Assembly: GCA_025403435.1 (NCBI GenBank)
Contig: CM046350.1
Span: 20,840,324-20,904,323, forward strand
DNA from: Artocarpus heterophyllus
Lineage: Eukaryota > Streptophyta > Magnoliopsida > Rosales > Moraceae
Direction of reading: 5' to 3'
Length of the DNA stretch: 64,000 nt
The stretch's first letter is position 1; the number at the start of each line of letters is the position of its first letter. The notes under the pieces are model-generated. The model was given only the letters and a program-made list of their open reading frames with translations. It ran no database searches and was not told the DNA's origin. The translations under genes and the position numbers were made by a program. Of this stretch, positions 36,786 to 48,750 are shown one piece after another.

Positions 36786-37924
36786 TGTCACGCCCCGGAG
36801 TACGGGAGGTGACGTGGCGAAATATTTAGGTTAAACAAAAGAGGATTTAATTAAAAATCGAGAGTTTGAGAATCAAATCAAAAAAAAAATTAAGAAGATT
36901 TTTCCACCACATTTTATAAAGGAATTTATAAAATAATATAAATTAATAAATAACCGCGAATATGGGTTCCACAACCCACAACTTGTGCACACACATGGTA
37001 CTGACAATATCATAAATACAATTACAGTCCTGGTACAAATAAAGTTAAGTCTTACATGCCTTGATTAATAATACAGAATATAAATAAATTCTTCTATTGC
37101 TCCTGAGTTCGGTCTGAAGAATCTCCTCCAAACCTATATGGGAAACCACCTAGAAGGGGGGGATTTAAAACAATAAAACGTGAGCGAAAGGCTCAGTAGG
37201 ACTATATTTTATAAAATAGTTTAATACAAGGAAACATAACATTTTCAGGAGCTATACAAAAATGAAACTAGAATAGATAAATAAATAAATAAATTGAGTG
37301 GAACCGTTCTGACACAGAACAGTCTACTCGTCAAATCAAAACACCAATTTACTTTTACCTAGGCAAACCATGATATCACCACCGTAGTGGCCCAGCTGGG
37401 TTTCGGGACCTGCCCCCAAGGTCGATCACCACACGACCCGATCTCTGATATGGCATCATGCCTTAGTGTTTGTTATCATTATCATTCAAAACCCAATTAC
37501 CGAGTATTGTCAATTACATTCATTATGAAATTCATTTCATAATCACGGTATATTAAAGTATAACCGATAAAACCATTTTCAAACAACCGTTGAAAACATT
37601 TTGATAGAAATCCTTTTCAAAGCCAAATCATTTCAAAACCAGGCTACCAAAGAAATAGGATAGAAGTCCTACCTCAATACTCGTGCCGGTACCCCACACC
37701 GTAATCCCGGTCCGCTATACGTTAGCTCCACGGAACCACGAACGATCTTAGATACAAACTAAGTCAATCAATATCTAGTTCGAGACATTCTATGTTACTA
37801 AATCATTCCATGATGTCCTAGTGTGCCATTTGTACCTTTAAAATCATTCTATAAGGTTGGGGTTTAAATCTGGGTTCAAAACAGTGAAATCGGGTAAAAA
37901 TCACAAAATTTTCCATGCCTCGGT

Positions 37925-38089
37925 CGGCCTGCCGGACGCCCTGCTTCGGCCTGCCGAACTGCACAATTCGGCCTGCCGGAAACAAGGTTCGGCCTGCCGA
38001 ACATTGCCCCAGATTCGGCCTGCCGGTCGGAAGAACACCGGCCTGCCGATCATCACTCCGGCCTGCCGAACATGAACTTCGGCCTGCCG
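37925..38089 (-). repeat. Phased CGGCCTGCCG array, element C 3' LTR
   Basis: Eight perfect CGGCCTGCCG cores (plus strand) start at 37925, 37947, 37969, 37990, 38016, 38039, 38059 and 38080; intervals 22, 22, 21, 26, 23, 20 and 21 bp. Several are flanked as TTCGGCCTGCCGAAC. This is the least eroded array in the window and lies downstream of the presumed transcription start. Confidence 0.95.
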
Positions 38090-38660
38090 AACTGGGAAGA
38101 TCCAGAAATCCCAGCCACGGGTTTCTCGATCCCCAAAATCCAAATCTTGTTTCTAACTTGTTTTTCTCAAATCCCAGGCATGAAAAACAACTATAATTGA
38201 TAGAAAAACATTCTAGAACATGTTTGGGATCATTTAAACAACATTTAAACTCAAAATCCTCAAAAATCCGAAAATGAGAAAAAGAGGAGAAAAATGAAAA
38301 TCTTCAATCCAATCCGTTTTTCTTCAATCTAGGCTTAGATTTTAGTTGTTCTAAGCTCATTTAACACAAATCCACGGTTTTCTAAGCTAAAACAAACTTA
38401 GATTTCAAAAACATACAAAATTGAAAATTTTGTAAAAAGTTTAGAAATTTTGAATCTAACCTCGAATCAAAGCTTCAATCCGCGATCTCGGTTGTCGAAT
38501 CACGTCCCTGAGCTTCCTCCTTGCTATCCCGAAGCTTGGATTCGGATTTGGTTTCAAAAAAATTTTGAAAGAGATTGAGAGAGAGGGAGCTGCCGAGAGA
38601 GAGTGAAGAGAGAGAGAGAAAAAAACCGGAGAGTGAGGAGAGAGAGTGAGAGAAAGGGAA

Positions 38661-38668
38661 TAAATAGA
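38661..38668 (-). promoter_or_regulatory. Probable TATA-like box of LTR C
   Basis: On the minus strand the sequence reads TCTCTATTTATTCCC, followed by a long CT-rich tract (38575-38650) typical of plant leaders. The same arrangement occurs in the other LTR at about 45562-45569. Confidence 0.4.
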
Positions 38669-38941
38669 GAAAATCGGTGGGCGGTTTTACTGTACAAAAA
38701 CCATGTGCCGCCCACAGTTTTGCAAAACAGAGTATTTTTAACATTTTACAAATTGTTGTGTTTTAAAACTCAAAACAATCATTTCAAATCTATAAGAAAT
38801 CATTTGAATGTATCAATTTAACAAAACTACCAAAAATTCAAAATCCAACCAAATAATCTAATTAAAGTTAAAACATTAATTATGGCACACTAATTCATCA
38901 TTTATATTTCATTAACATTAAATAATTTTCGGGACGTTACA

Positions 38942-38954
38942 GCTCTCCACCCCT
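38942..38954 (-). other. Polypurine tract, element C
   Basis: On the minus strand AGGGGTGGAGAGC directly precedes the 3' LTR start TGTAACGTCC. Confidence 0.92.
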
Positions 38955-38989
38955 AAAAGAAATTTCGTCCTCGAAATTTACAACTCATC

Positions 38990-41900
38990 TCAAAAACAAA
39001 ACAAATGCGGATACAATTCCCGCATATTCGACTCTAATTCCCAAGTGGCTTCATCAACCCCGTGATGCTGCCACACGACCTTTACCAACGGTATCTCACG
39101 ACGACGCAAACTAATCACTTTCCGGTCGATGATCTGAATTGGCACTTCTTCGTACGTCGTATCCTCCTGAACCTGTACATCGCGAAACGAAACTATCTTA
39201 TCCTGCTCAGGTGGACACTTCCTAAGCATCGACACATGAAATACATCATGCACATGAGAAAGTTCGGGCGGAAGATCAAGCCGATAAGCGACCACACCAA
39301 CACGCTGAGTGATCTCGAATGGCCCGATATACCTCGGCGCGAGCTTCCCACTCACTCCGAACCGCATAGTTCCCTTACGAGGTGACACTCTCAAGAGAAC
39401 AAAATCTCCAACCGCGAACTCTAAGGGTCTACGTCTTCTATCTGCGTAGCTCTTCTGTCGACTCTGAGCTGCCCTCAACCGATCTCGAATCACCGCGACT
39501 TTCTCGTTGCTATTACGAATCTCTTCCGGCCCAAGAATAACTCTATCTTCTGGCTCAGCCCAACACACAGGTGACCGACACGGTCGCCCATACAATGCGT
39601 CAAATGGTGCCATACCGATACTCGCCTGATAACTGTTGTTGTACGCAAACTCCGCTAGATGCAAACACTGCTTCCAATTCCCGCCGAAGTCCAACGCACA
39701 AGCACGCAACATATCCTCGAGAACCTGAATAACCCGCTCAGACTGCCCATCAGTCTGAGGATGAAACGTCGTACTGAAGTTCAAATCCGTACCCAAAGCC
39801 TCCTGAAAACTCCTCCAGTACTTAGCATTAAACCTGGTGTCTCGATCAGAGGTGATGGACAAAGGAACTCCATGCAACCTCACAATGTTCTGCATATACA
39901 ACTCCCCGAGAATCTTCTTAGAACACGTCGACCTAAACGGAATGACATGCGCCAATTTCGTCAACCTGTCGACCACAACCCAAACTGCATCGTGCCGCTG
40001 CTCCGTCCTCGGCAAACCTGTGAGAAAATCCATCGTCACATGCTCCCATTTTCACCCTGGAATAGGAAGCGGCTGAAGCTGACCTGCAGGCTTCTGATGC
40101 TCGGCTTTCACCTGAAGACACGTCGAACACTTGGCCACATACTCGCGAACATCTTTCTTCATGCCTCTCCACCAATACTGCCTCTTCAAATCACGATACA
40201 TCTTGGTGCTCCCCGGATGAATAGCGAACTGAGACCTATGAGCTTCGTCTAGAACGGCTTTCGTCACCTCGGCGATAACTGGAACTGCAAGACACTCCCG
40301 GAAGTACAACGATCCATCTGCATGCACGCTCCATTCTTCAAACTGCTCCCCGTTCTGAATCCGCGACCAAATCCCCTGCAAATGTCGATCCTGCCACTGA
40401 CCTTGCTTCACCATCCGAACAAGAGCTGGAGTCGCTTCCACATGATACAACAAAACTCGATCACCGTCTTCATGATACTGTAGCCGATACTCACTCACTG
40501 TCGCATCCCTGCTCCAGTCCTCAAAAATCAAACAAGCGAGAATCCCTGAAGACTTCCTGCTAAGCGCGTCCGCGACCACATTAGCTTTCCCGGGATGATA
40601 CTGCAACGCGAAATCATAATCCTCCATGTACTCTACCCATCTGCGCTGCCTCAGATTAAGATCCCTCTGAGTGAACAAATATCTTAAACTCTTGTGATTG
40701 GAGAATACCTGAAACGACACTCCATACAAGTAACATCTCCAAATCTTCAGCGCGTACATCACCGCTGCAAGCTCTAAATCGTGAGTAGGATAATTTCGCT
40801 CGTGAGGTCGTAGCTGTCTCGATCCGTACGCAACCACACGTCCATGCTGCATCAACACGCATCCAAGTCCACGCCCTGAAGCATCAGCATAAACCTCATA
40901 CGGCTCGTCACTACTAGGAATAACTAATACTGGAGCTGAAGTCAACCGGTTCTTCAATTCCTGAAAAAGCAGACTCACAGTCTTCATCCCACTCAAACCT
41001 GACATTTTTCTTGATCAACCTCGTCAACGGAGCTGCAATCTTCGAAAAGTCCTTTACAAATTTCCTGTAATATCCAGCAAGACCTAAGAAGCTGCGAATC
41101 TCCGCTACATTCCTTGGTCGTTCCCACTCCAATATAGCTTCAATCTTGGACGGATCCACTGAAATACCATGCTCCGAGATGACATGACCCAAAAATTTGA
41201 CCTCAGTCAACCAAAATTCACACTTTTCCCTCTTAGCATACAACTGGTGCTCCCGCAGAGTCTGAAGCACGATCCGAAGATGCTGCTCATGCTCCTCCCA
41301 AGTCTTAGAATACACAAGAATATCATCGATCAACACGATCACAAACTGATCCAAATACGGCCTGAATATCCTGTTCATCAAATCCATGAAAGCTACTGGA
41401 GCATTCGTCAACCCAAAAGACATAACCAGAAACTCGAAATGCCCATACCGAGTCCTAAAAGCTGTCTTAGGAATATCCTCCTCCTTGATCCTGAGCTGAT
41501 GATAACCTGAACGCAAATCGATCTTCGAGAAGTACCGCGAACCTCCCAACTGATCAAATAGCTCATCAATCCTAGGCAAGGGATACTTGTTCTTCACCGT
41601 AACACGATTCAGCTGCCGATAATCCACACATAACCTGAGAGTCCCATCGTGCTTCTTAGCGAACAAAACTAGTGCTCCCCACGGAGATGTGCTATTCCGA
41701 ATATATCCTTTATCAGCAAGCTCCTGAAGTTGCTTCCTCAATTCCTTCATTTCTGCCGGCGCCATCCGATAAGGTGCCATAGAAATCGGTGATGTCCCTG
41801 GAAACAACTCGATACCAAACTCAATCTCCCGATGCGGTGGTAATCCTGGCAACTCGTCGGGGAAAACATCATCGAACTCACCAACCACCGGAATCGCTAC

Positions 41901-43583
41901 ACTACTACTCGAAACATAGGGCTCGCAATCTAGATTGGCAAGAAAAGCAAAACAATCTAGATTCCTTCGCCCTCCTAGACATGACTTCATGAGACGCTCA
42001 CTCATTAGCCAATCACCACCACCCTGGTAAGTGATTACCGTCCCCCTATCAGACACTAGGGTCACTTTTCTAGGTTGGCAGTCCACAACTGCACTATACC
42101 TGGATAACCAGTCCATCCCTAAAATCACATCATAGGAACTCATGGGGAGTACAATCAAATCACTTTTCAAAATCTCATCCCCAATCTTTATTTTACAAGA
42201 TTTACACATACAATTCACACACACCCGCCCCAAAGGAGAAGTTATAGCTAGGGGTTCATTAAACTCTTCTACCTCTAATCCCAAGGCATGTACAAAAGAA
42301 CTCGAAATGAGAGAATGAGATGCACCGGTATCAAATAAAACGCGAGCTAGAGATCTGGAAACCAAAACCATACCATCGACAACCGCGTTACCAATCTGAG
42401 AATCTGACCCTCCAGATGCCATTGCATGAACCTGCACTGGCGCTTTGCCTTTTCCTCTACCGACATTGCTGGGTCCTGGATTACTCGGCCGATACTGCTG
42501 AGATGGAGATGACTGCACACTACCTGTACTCGGCGCTCTATACTGAGGAACACTACGCTGAAAATACTGTTGCTGCTGCCCCCGTGCCGGATATGAGAAT
42601 TGCTGAGGAGAAAACTGCGGATTCTGCAACTGCGGGTACTGCGGAGGCGGAGGTAGGGTCTGAGGCTGAGGCTGAGATGAACGACTGGCATCCTCCCCGG
42701 TCTGCGATCCAATACGAGCACTCCTGATTGGGCAATTCCTCTTGATGTGTCCGGGCTGCTGACAGAAATGACAATGAAAGCTGTAGGGATTGCTGCGCCC
42801 GCTGCCAGACGAACTGCTGCTACCACTGGTCGCACCGCCTTGCTTGCCTTTCCCCGGAGTTGGACGACTACTGGTGCTCTTCCTGCCACTCCTCTGCGGT
42901 CCTCCTGAAGCCTTGGCTCGGTCCTCACAATACTGCACGTAATCATTCTCCACGGAGATCGCCGACGACACAAGCTCTCCGAAACTCCTAAGCCGTAGAG
43001 CAACCAACTGCCGCCGAATAGGAGCCTTGAGTCCCTCCTGAAACTTAATACACTTTTCACGCTCCGATGCCACCGCCGATGGAGCAAACCTAGCCAACTC
43101 ATTAAACTTCGCCTCATACTCCCGAACTGACATATCACCCTACTGCAATCTATAAAACTCAGCTGCCTTCTGATCTCTATATCCCTGCGGAAAATACCGA
43201 TCATAGAACAGCTCCTCGAACTTGTTCCAACCAATATCGCCACCGCGCTCCAGACGCTTAGTTTGTTTCCACCAGGTGTTAGCGCCACCCTCGAGCTTAT
43301 ACGCCGCAAACTCCACACGATACTCCTCAGGCACACCAAGAGTATCAAGATGCTTCAAGATCGAATCCAACCAATACTCTGCTAACTGCGGATCCCCATT
43401 GCCATCAAAAGTCTGAATAGACGCTCGTCGAAATTCCTTAAAGAAAGCATGCCGACTACCAACACTGGAGTCTTCCGGTCTAGCCCTGGCTGCCATCTGC
43501 CGGAAAGCCGCAAACATAGACCTCATCAGGCCCTCATCATTTCCGAACTCGGCTTCAGCTGTCGAACGACGTCTAGGTGCCAT
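38990..43583 (-). pseudogene. gag-pol: Element C gag-pol polyprotein, recently inactivated
   Basis: About 1530 codons read from ATG 43583 (MAPRRRSTAEAEFG) to 38990. Order: gag; one CCHC knuckle [14 protein letters not shown] (about 42731-42780); protease LFDTGAS (42324-42332 codes DTG); reverse transcriptase with LIDDILVYS, both catalytic Asp intact (41322-41327); RNase H ([11 protein letters not shown], about 40870); integrase HHCC finger (about 40080-40240) and D, D, E residues (about 39700-40020); chromodomain-like tail ending ELYPHLFCF. Three lesions: TAG at 43140-43142 in gag, a one-base expansion of an A5/T5 run at 40964-40968 at the RNase H boundary, and TGA at 40052-40054 before the integrase core. 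Each stop fits one C-to-T or G-to-A change. Overlapping frames on both strands are shadows. Confidence 0.96.
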
Positions 43584-43673
43584 TCTCTCACTTCTGAAAA
43601 CAAAATTTGGATTGTCAGAGGTATTTCATTGTCAAACCTATGTGTGCACAATTCCCAAGGTTCATAACCTTGA

Positions 43674-43685
43674 GCTCTGATACCA
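43674..43685 (-). other. Primer-binding site (initiator tRNA-Met), element C
   Basis: On the minus strand TGGTATCAGAGC begins three bases after the end of the 5' LTR (43689). It is identical to the primer site of element B. Confidence 0.96.
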
Positions 43686-43688
43686 TTC

Positions 43689-45842
43689 TGTCACGCCCCG
43701 GAGTACGGGAGGTGACGTGGCAAAATATTTAGGTTAAACAAAAGAGGATTTAATTAAAAATCGAGAGTTTGAGAATCAAATCAAAAAAAAAATTAAGAAG
43801 ATTTTTCCACCACATTTTATAAAGGAATTTATAAAATAATATAAATTAATAAATAACCGCGAATATGGGTTCCACAACCCACAACTTGTGCACACACATG
43901 GTACTGACAATATCATAAATACAATTACAGTCCTGGTACAAATAAAGTTAAGTCTTACATGCCTTGATTAATAATACAGAATATAAATAAATTCTTCTAT
44001 TGCTCCTGAGTTCGGTCTGAAGAATCTCCTCCAAACCTATATGGGAAACCACCTAGAAGGGGGGGATTTAAAACAATAAAACGTGAGCGAAAGGCTCAGT
44101 AGGACTATATTTTATAAAATAGTTTAATACAAGGAAACATAACATTTTCAGGAGCTATACAAAAATGAAACTAGAATAGATAAATAAATAAATAAATTGA
44201 GTGGAACCGTTCTGACACAGAACAGTCTACTCGTCAAATCAAAACACCAATTTACTTTTACCTAGGCAAACCATGATATCACCACCGTAGTGGCCCAGCT
44301 GGGTTTCGGGACCTGCCCCCAAGGTCGATCACCACACGACCCGATCTCTGATATGGCATCATGCCTTAGTGTTTGTTATCATTATCATTCAAAACCCAAT
44401 TACCGAGTATTGTCAATTACATTCATTATGAAATTCATTTCATAATCACGGTATATTAAAGTATAACCGATAAAACCATTTTCAAACAACCGTTGAAAAC
44501 ATTTTGATAGAAATCCTTTTCAAAGCCAAATCATTTCAAAACCAGGCTACCAAAGAAATAGGATAGAAGTCCTACCTCAAACTCGTGCCGGTACCCCACA
44601 CCGTAATCCCGGTCCGCTATACGTTAGCTCCACGGAACCACGAACGATCTTAGATACAAACTAAGTCAATCAATATCTAGTTCGAGACATTCTATGTTAC
44701 TAAATCATTCCATGATGTCCTAGTGTGCCATTTGTACCTTTAAAATCATTCTATAAGGTTGGGGTTTAAATCTGGGTTCAAAACAGTGAAATCGGGTAAA
44801 AATCACAAAATTTTCCATGCCTTGGTCGGCCTGCCGGACGCCCTGCTTCGGCCTGCCGAACTGCACAATTCGGCCTGCCGGAAACAAGGTTCGGCCTGCC
44901 GAACATTGCCCCAGATTCGGCCTGCCGGTCGGAAGAACACCGGCCTGCCGATCATCACTCCGGCCTGCCGAACATGAACTTCGGCCTGCCGAACTGGGAA
45001 GATCTAGAAATCCCAGCCACGGGTTTCTCGATCCCCAAAATCCAAATCTTGTTTCTAACTTGTTTTTCTCAAATCCCAGGCATGAAAAACAACTATAATT
45101 GATAGAAAAACATTCTAGAACATGTTTGGGATCATTTAAACAACATTTAAACTCAAAATCCTCAAAAATCCGAAAATGAGAAAAAGAGGAGAAAAATGAA
45201 AATCTTCAATCCAATCCGTTTTTCTTCAATCTAGGCTTAGATTCTAGTTGTTCTAAGCTCATTTAACACAAATCCACGGTTTTCTAGGCTAAAACAAACT
45301 TAGATTTCAAAAACACACAAAATTGAAAATTTTGTAAAAAGTTTAGAAATTTCGAATCTAACCTCGAATCAAAGCTTCAATCCGCGATCTCGGTTGTCGA
45401 ATCACGTCCCCGAGCTTCCTCCTTGCTATCCCGAAGCTTGGATTCGGATTTGGTTTCAAAAAAATTTTGAAAGAGATTGAGAGAGAGGGAGCTGCCGAGA
45501 GAGAGTGAAGAGAGAGAGAGAGAAAACCGGAGAGTGAGGAGAGAGAGTGAGAGAAAGGGAATAAATAGAGAAAATCGGTGGGCGGTTTTACTGTACAAAA
45601 ACCATGTGCCGCCCACGGTTTTGCAAAACAGAGTATTTTTAACATTTTACAAATTGTTGTGTTTTAAAACTCAAAACAATCATTTCAAATCTATAAGAAA
45701 TCATTTGAATGTATCAATTTAACAAAACTACCAAAAATTCAAAATCCAACCAAATAATCTAATTAAAGTTAAAACATTAATTATGGCACACTAATTCATC
45801 ATTTATATTTCATTAACATTAAATAATTTTTAGGACGTTACA
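43689..45842 (-). repeat. Element C 5' LTR (2.15 kb)
   Basis: It is nearly identical to 36786-38941. Differences seen include one base in GGCGAAAT/GGCAAAAT near the end, one missing base near 44581, single changes at the array edge (GCCTCGG/GCCTTGG), and a few around 45244-45840. It carries the same TATA-like box and array. Confidence 0.96.
44827..44991 (-). repeat. Phased CGGCCTGCCG array, element C 5' LTR
   Basis: All eight cores of the 3' LTR array recur with identical spacing. There is no unit gain or loss, consistent with a recent insertion. Confidence 0.95.
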
Positions 45843-45847
45843 TGTCA
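45843..45847. repeat. Target-site duplication TGTCA (right) of element C
   Basis: It is an exact partner of 36781-36785. The pre-insertion DNA therefore read across 36780 into 45843. Confidence 0.93.
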
Positions 45848-47190
45848 CTTGTTATCAGCTTACATAAAACGTGTCACATCTAAGTTTCGATGACTCATCA
45901 TTGAATACTTTAGTTCACCCTTAAGGTTTCTTTTTTTTTGGTTGACGACGGATATGACATAATTGTTGATTATAGAATTAGAATATGGCTCCAATCAGTG
46001 CACATATATTCTACGCATGGCATGATGTCAATAAATAATGACTTTATCGATGCGATATTATTATAATAATTACTTTGTAATTATCAATATATTTAAGATA
46101 TTTTGGGAAAATTTTAATTTCAGCATAATAATTTGTCCATATAGTGTAATTTTGTCTCCTCTCTTAGTTTGTAGTGAAAAAATTCTTACTCAAAATCTTA
46201 ATTTAAATTTGTCCATATAGTGTAATTTTTTTTGTGCATTTAGTGTAATTTTTTCTCCTATTTTAGTTTGTTGTAGCGAAAGAATTCTGACTCAAAATCT
46301 CAACTTAAAAAAGAAATATTGTAGTACCATTGCTAAGTTAAACTTTGCAACCACAATACAAGCAGCACTTTTACTTCTCATATATCATCTCCTCTATTGA
46401 CATAATTTGTCACTAAATTGAAATTGCATTAAAACAGCTCTAACTTTATAGCGGTACGCCATTGGAAATTCTGGAATACACAATGCCTATTTAAAAAACT
46501 GCAATTGTTAATTTCAGTTAATTTTGGAATACAAGAGTCGTAATTCTTTATTAATGTGTGTACTAATGTTAATTTTGGCATTTGAGTGTGGAAACATACT
46601 ACGATATAGTGTCATTTTTTATGCCAAATTTGTCATATGTTAAACTTGATGGTAAATTTATTATCAAGTTTAACATATAAAAAATTTAGTATTTGATTCT
46701 TATTGGTTAATATATATTTTTAATAGTTACGACATTATCACTTCTAAATTATTTTAGTATTAAAATTTTATTTTTACAAATTCAAGACTTAATGTTATGA
46801 TAAAAGGTAGATATAGAATTTCAAATAACATTATACATGGGAGAGCAGAAAATAGATTATATAATATTTTCACACTTTTAGATCCAAATATAGTATTAGA
46901 ATTTGTATTTAAATTGAAGATGATCTAACAGATAGGTGAGAGAAATGAGCAAAAATATATTTGGCAAAAACCTTAACAAATTGATAGTTGTCATCCTCTA
47001 TTAGATCCATTGAAAGAGAACTGTGAGATTTGCTATCCAAAGTTTTTATGTGACCTTCTACAATAGAGATCAATGTGATGTTTCTCTTTTGGGCTAATTT
47101 TATGGGCATTGTTATGATTTGTTCTCATTCCAAACTAATGTTAATAGTTGACTATTTTTATAGGTAGTTACCCAAATTGATGTTTGTAAT
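45848..47190. other. AT-rich intergenic DNA, no gene seen
   Basis: I see only AT-rich sequence with a local duplication of TTTGTCCATATAGTGTAATTT at about 46132 and 46209, and a short inverted word pair around 46635-46680 (TGTTAAACTTGATG / ATCAAGTTTAACA). No coding signal is present. Confidence 0.5.
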
Positions 47191-47194
47191 TAGG

Positions 47195-47645
47195 GTTGCA
47201 TACAATCAGTCCAGTCTCAAACCGTCAAGTTTTTGGAACCAAACCATTTTGGCGGCTTGGGTAAATTTGCAACCGAAACGGATTATTTTAGTTATTTGGA
47301 CCAAACTAGACCGGACAATTCCCAAATTGGCCGATCTAGTTTAATTGCAACTCGGACCGGCTTTTTTTTAAAAAAAAGTTTTTATTTTTTTATAGTACTA
47401 GATTTTATATTCTAAAACTATAAAAATCCAAACCTTAAAAACAATATACTAAAAAAGGAAAATAAAAAAAACAAAAATAAAGAAATGTAAAACATACCAT
47501 CCAAAGCAATAATGTGTATATTTAATATTTTTTATTATATATATATATAACGATTTAGTCTGGTTTAGAACCGTTTTTAAATGGTCTTATAATGTTCCGT
47601 TCTTAATAGTCTAAAAACGGTTGGATTGATTGGTCCAGCGGTTTT
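47195..47645. mobile_element. MITE-like remnant rich in CCGGTTT-type words
   Basis: The left part repeats GGACCAAAC, GACCGGAC, CGGACCGGC and AACCATTTTGG; the right part repeats GGTTTAGAACCG, AACGGTTGGATTG and GGTCCAGCGGTTT in inverted sense. An AT-rich centre includes a TA run near 47540. This pattern is familiar from non-autonomous plant DNA transposons that begin with a 'GGGCTGTCAATC'-like end. Termini were not fixed. Confidence 0.35.
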
Positions 47646-48061
47646 TTGCTTTTTCTGCACGGCTTTTGAGAGAGCTGTTGATGAGCGAATTTTTTTCCCT
47701 CTCTTTGAATTGTTGAACCATATATGCGAGTTAAATTCTTGTACTGTTTTCTTCCTGCCGTTTCTCTCTTTAATTTTCTACATAAGAGGGGAGCAATAGA
47801 ATGAGAAAGCAAGGAGGAATAAACTCCATTAAAAGTAAGACTATTTGCTGTCAAAATTAATGGGATAGCTACGGAACTTATTTGAAGATAACTCTGAAGA
47901 TTGATACTACAACCGACTTGTCGCAATGACATAAATGAAATTAACAATGTACAATACTTGATCGAGACGACAGACCTTTTCGAACACTTCTCAGTGCAAC
48001 CACGAAATTCAAGCGAGCCTAGAGGAATAATTCCCGGCTTGTAGCTAAGAGAAGAATGGTG

Positions 48062-48750
48062 TGTTAGGATACATGCTTAAATCTATAATATTAGTGCTAT
48101 TTTGACATATGAGAAGTAAACTTTATTTGATTTTATTAATAATTCAATGTTAATGTCACATTATTATTTTTATTAAATATCATAAGGTCCCAATACTATG
48201 TTTAAATCCTTTAATTATATCTACATAGTTTTCATAGAGTGAAGATAGAATTTCAAACAATGTAGTGTAAACCTATATGTTCACAAACTGTAACTAAAAT
48301 TGGCAGTTTATTTTGATAATTGTTATGTTGTCTATTTTCATTTAAGAATATAATAATCTTATCTAGATTACAGTAATGGTTATGAGAAAATAAAAACACC
48401 TTTGTATTTGAAGTAAATTGAATTATTATTATTAGAGGTTAATAAAATTTAGATTACGGAAATTGGTTATATCAATGGATAACCTTGAAATTATTATTTG
48501 AAACTTCCTTATAATGTCTACATAATTTAAGAATGCAACTTTTATTTTATAGTAGAATTATAACTTAAAGTTTTTGATTATGTTTGATTTAGTTCAGCAT
48601 TAATTACATTAAATAATAGGTATTGAAACTTAAATCATACAAGTCTAATGGTCCATTGCTACCTAGCTCCACTAGGCTATACGATGAATTAATATTGTAA
48701 TTTTCTAATATAGTATAAGTGTCATGGAACTCCATGAACTTTTCTCTATA
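48062..48750 (+). repeat. Diverged copia LTR fragment related to family D
   Basis: It begins TGTTAGGATACATGC, close to the sense-strand start of LTR D3 (TGTTAGACATGTATGC). It then shares GTGTAAACCTAT and ATTGTTATGTTGTCTAT with D3 in the same order. No internal region follows. It is strongly decayed and its end is uncertain. Confidence 0.5.

Larger units (their letters stand above)
36786..38941 (-). repeat. Element C 3' LTR (2.16 kb)
   Basis: On the plus strand it runs from TGTCACGCCCCGG to GGGACGTTACA, adjoining the polypurine tract at 38942-38954. On the sense strand a TATA-like box is about 275 bp from the start, followed by a CT-rich leader and, about 580 bp further on, an eight-unit palindrome array. 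Confidence 0.96.
36786..45842 (-). mobile_element. Element C: complete young Ty3/gypsy chromovirus (Del/Tekay-like)
   Basis: The 9.06 kb element has two LTRs (36786-38941 and 43689-45842), primer-binding site, gag-pol in one frame, polypurine tract and a 5-bp target duplication TGTCA. Sense is minus: the LTRs begin TGTAACGTCC and end GGCGTGACA. By eye the LTRs differ at roughly a dozen positions plus small length changes over 2.15 kb (about 0.6 percent), so insertion is recent. The coding region is nonetheless broken by two stops and a frameshift. Domain order and the C-terminal chromodomain-like tail place it in the chromoviruses. Confidence 0.96.

Noticed and set aside
37920..38100. CRISPR-like array (short repeats with about 12-bp variable gaps)
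   Set aside because: The repeats are 10-14 bp palindromes with very short gaps inside plant retrotransposon LTRs; there are no cas genes and the context is eukaryotic.
39659..40252. 197-codon plus-strand open frame
   Set aside because: It lies antisense to the C integrase, with no recognisable domain; its openness follows from the codon bias of the real frame.
42347..43348. 333-codon minus-strand open frame
   Set aside because: It is a shadow frame of element C gag-pol, Arg/Ser-rich, without known domains.
47603..47947. 114-codon minus-strand open frame
   Set aside because: Its start overlaps MITE-like sequence and the translation shows no motif or domain that I know.
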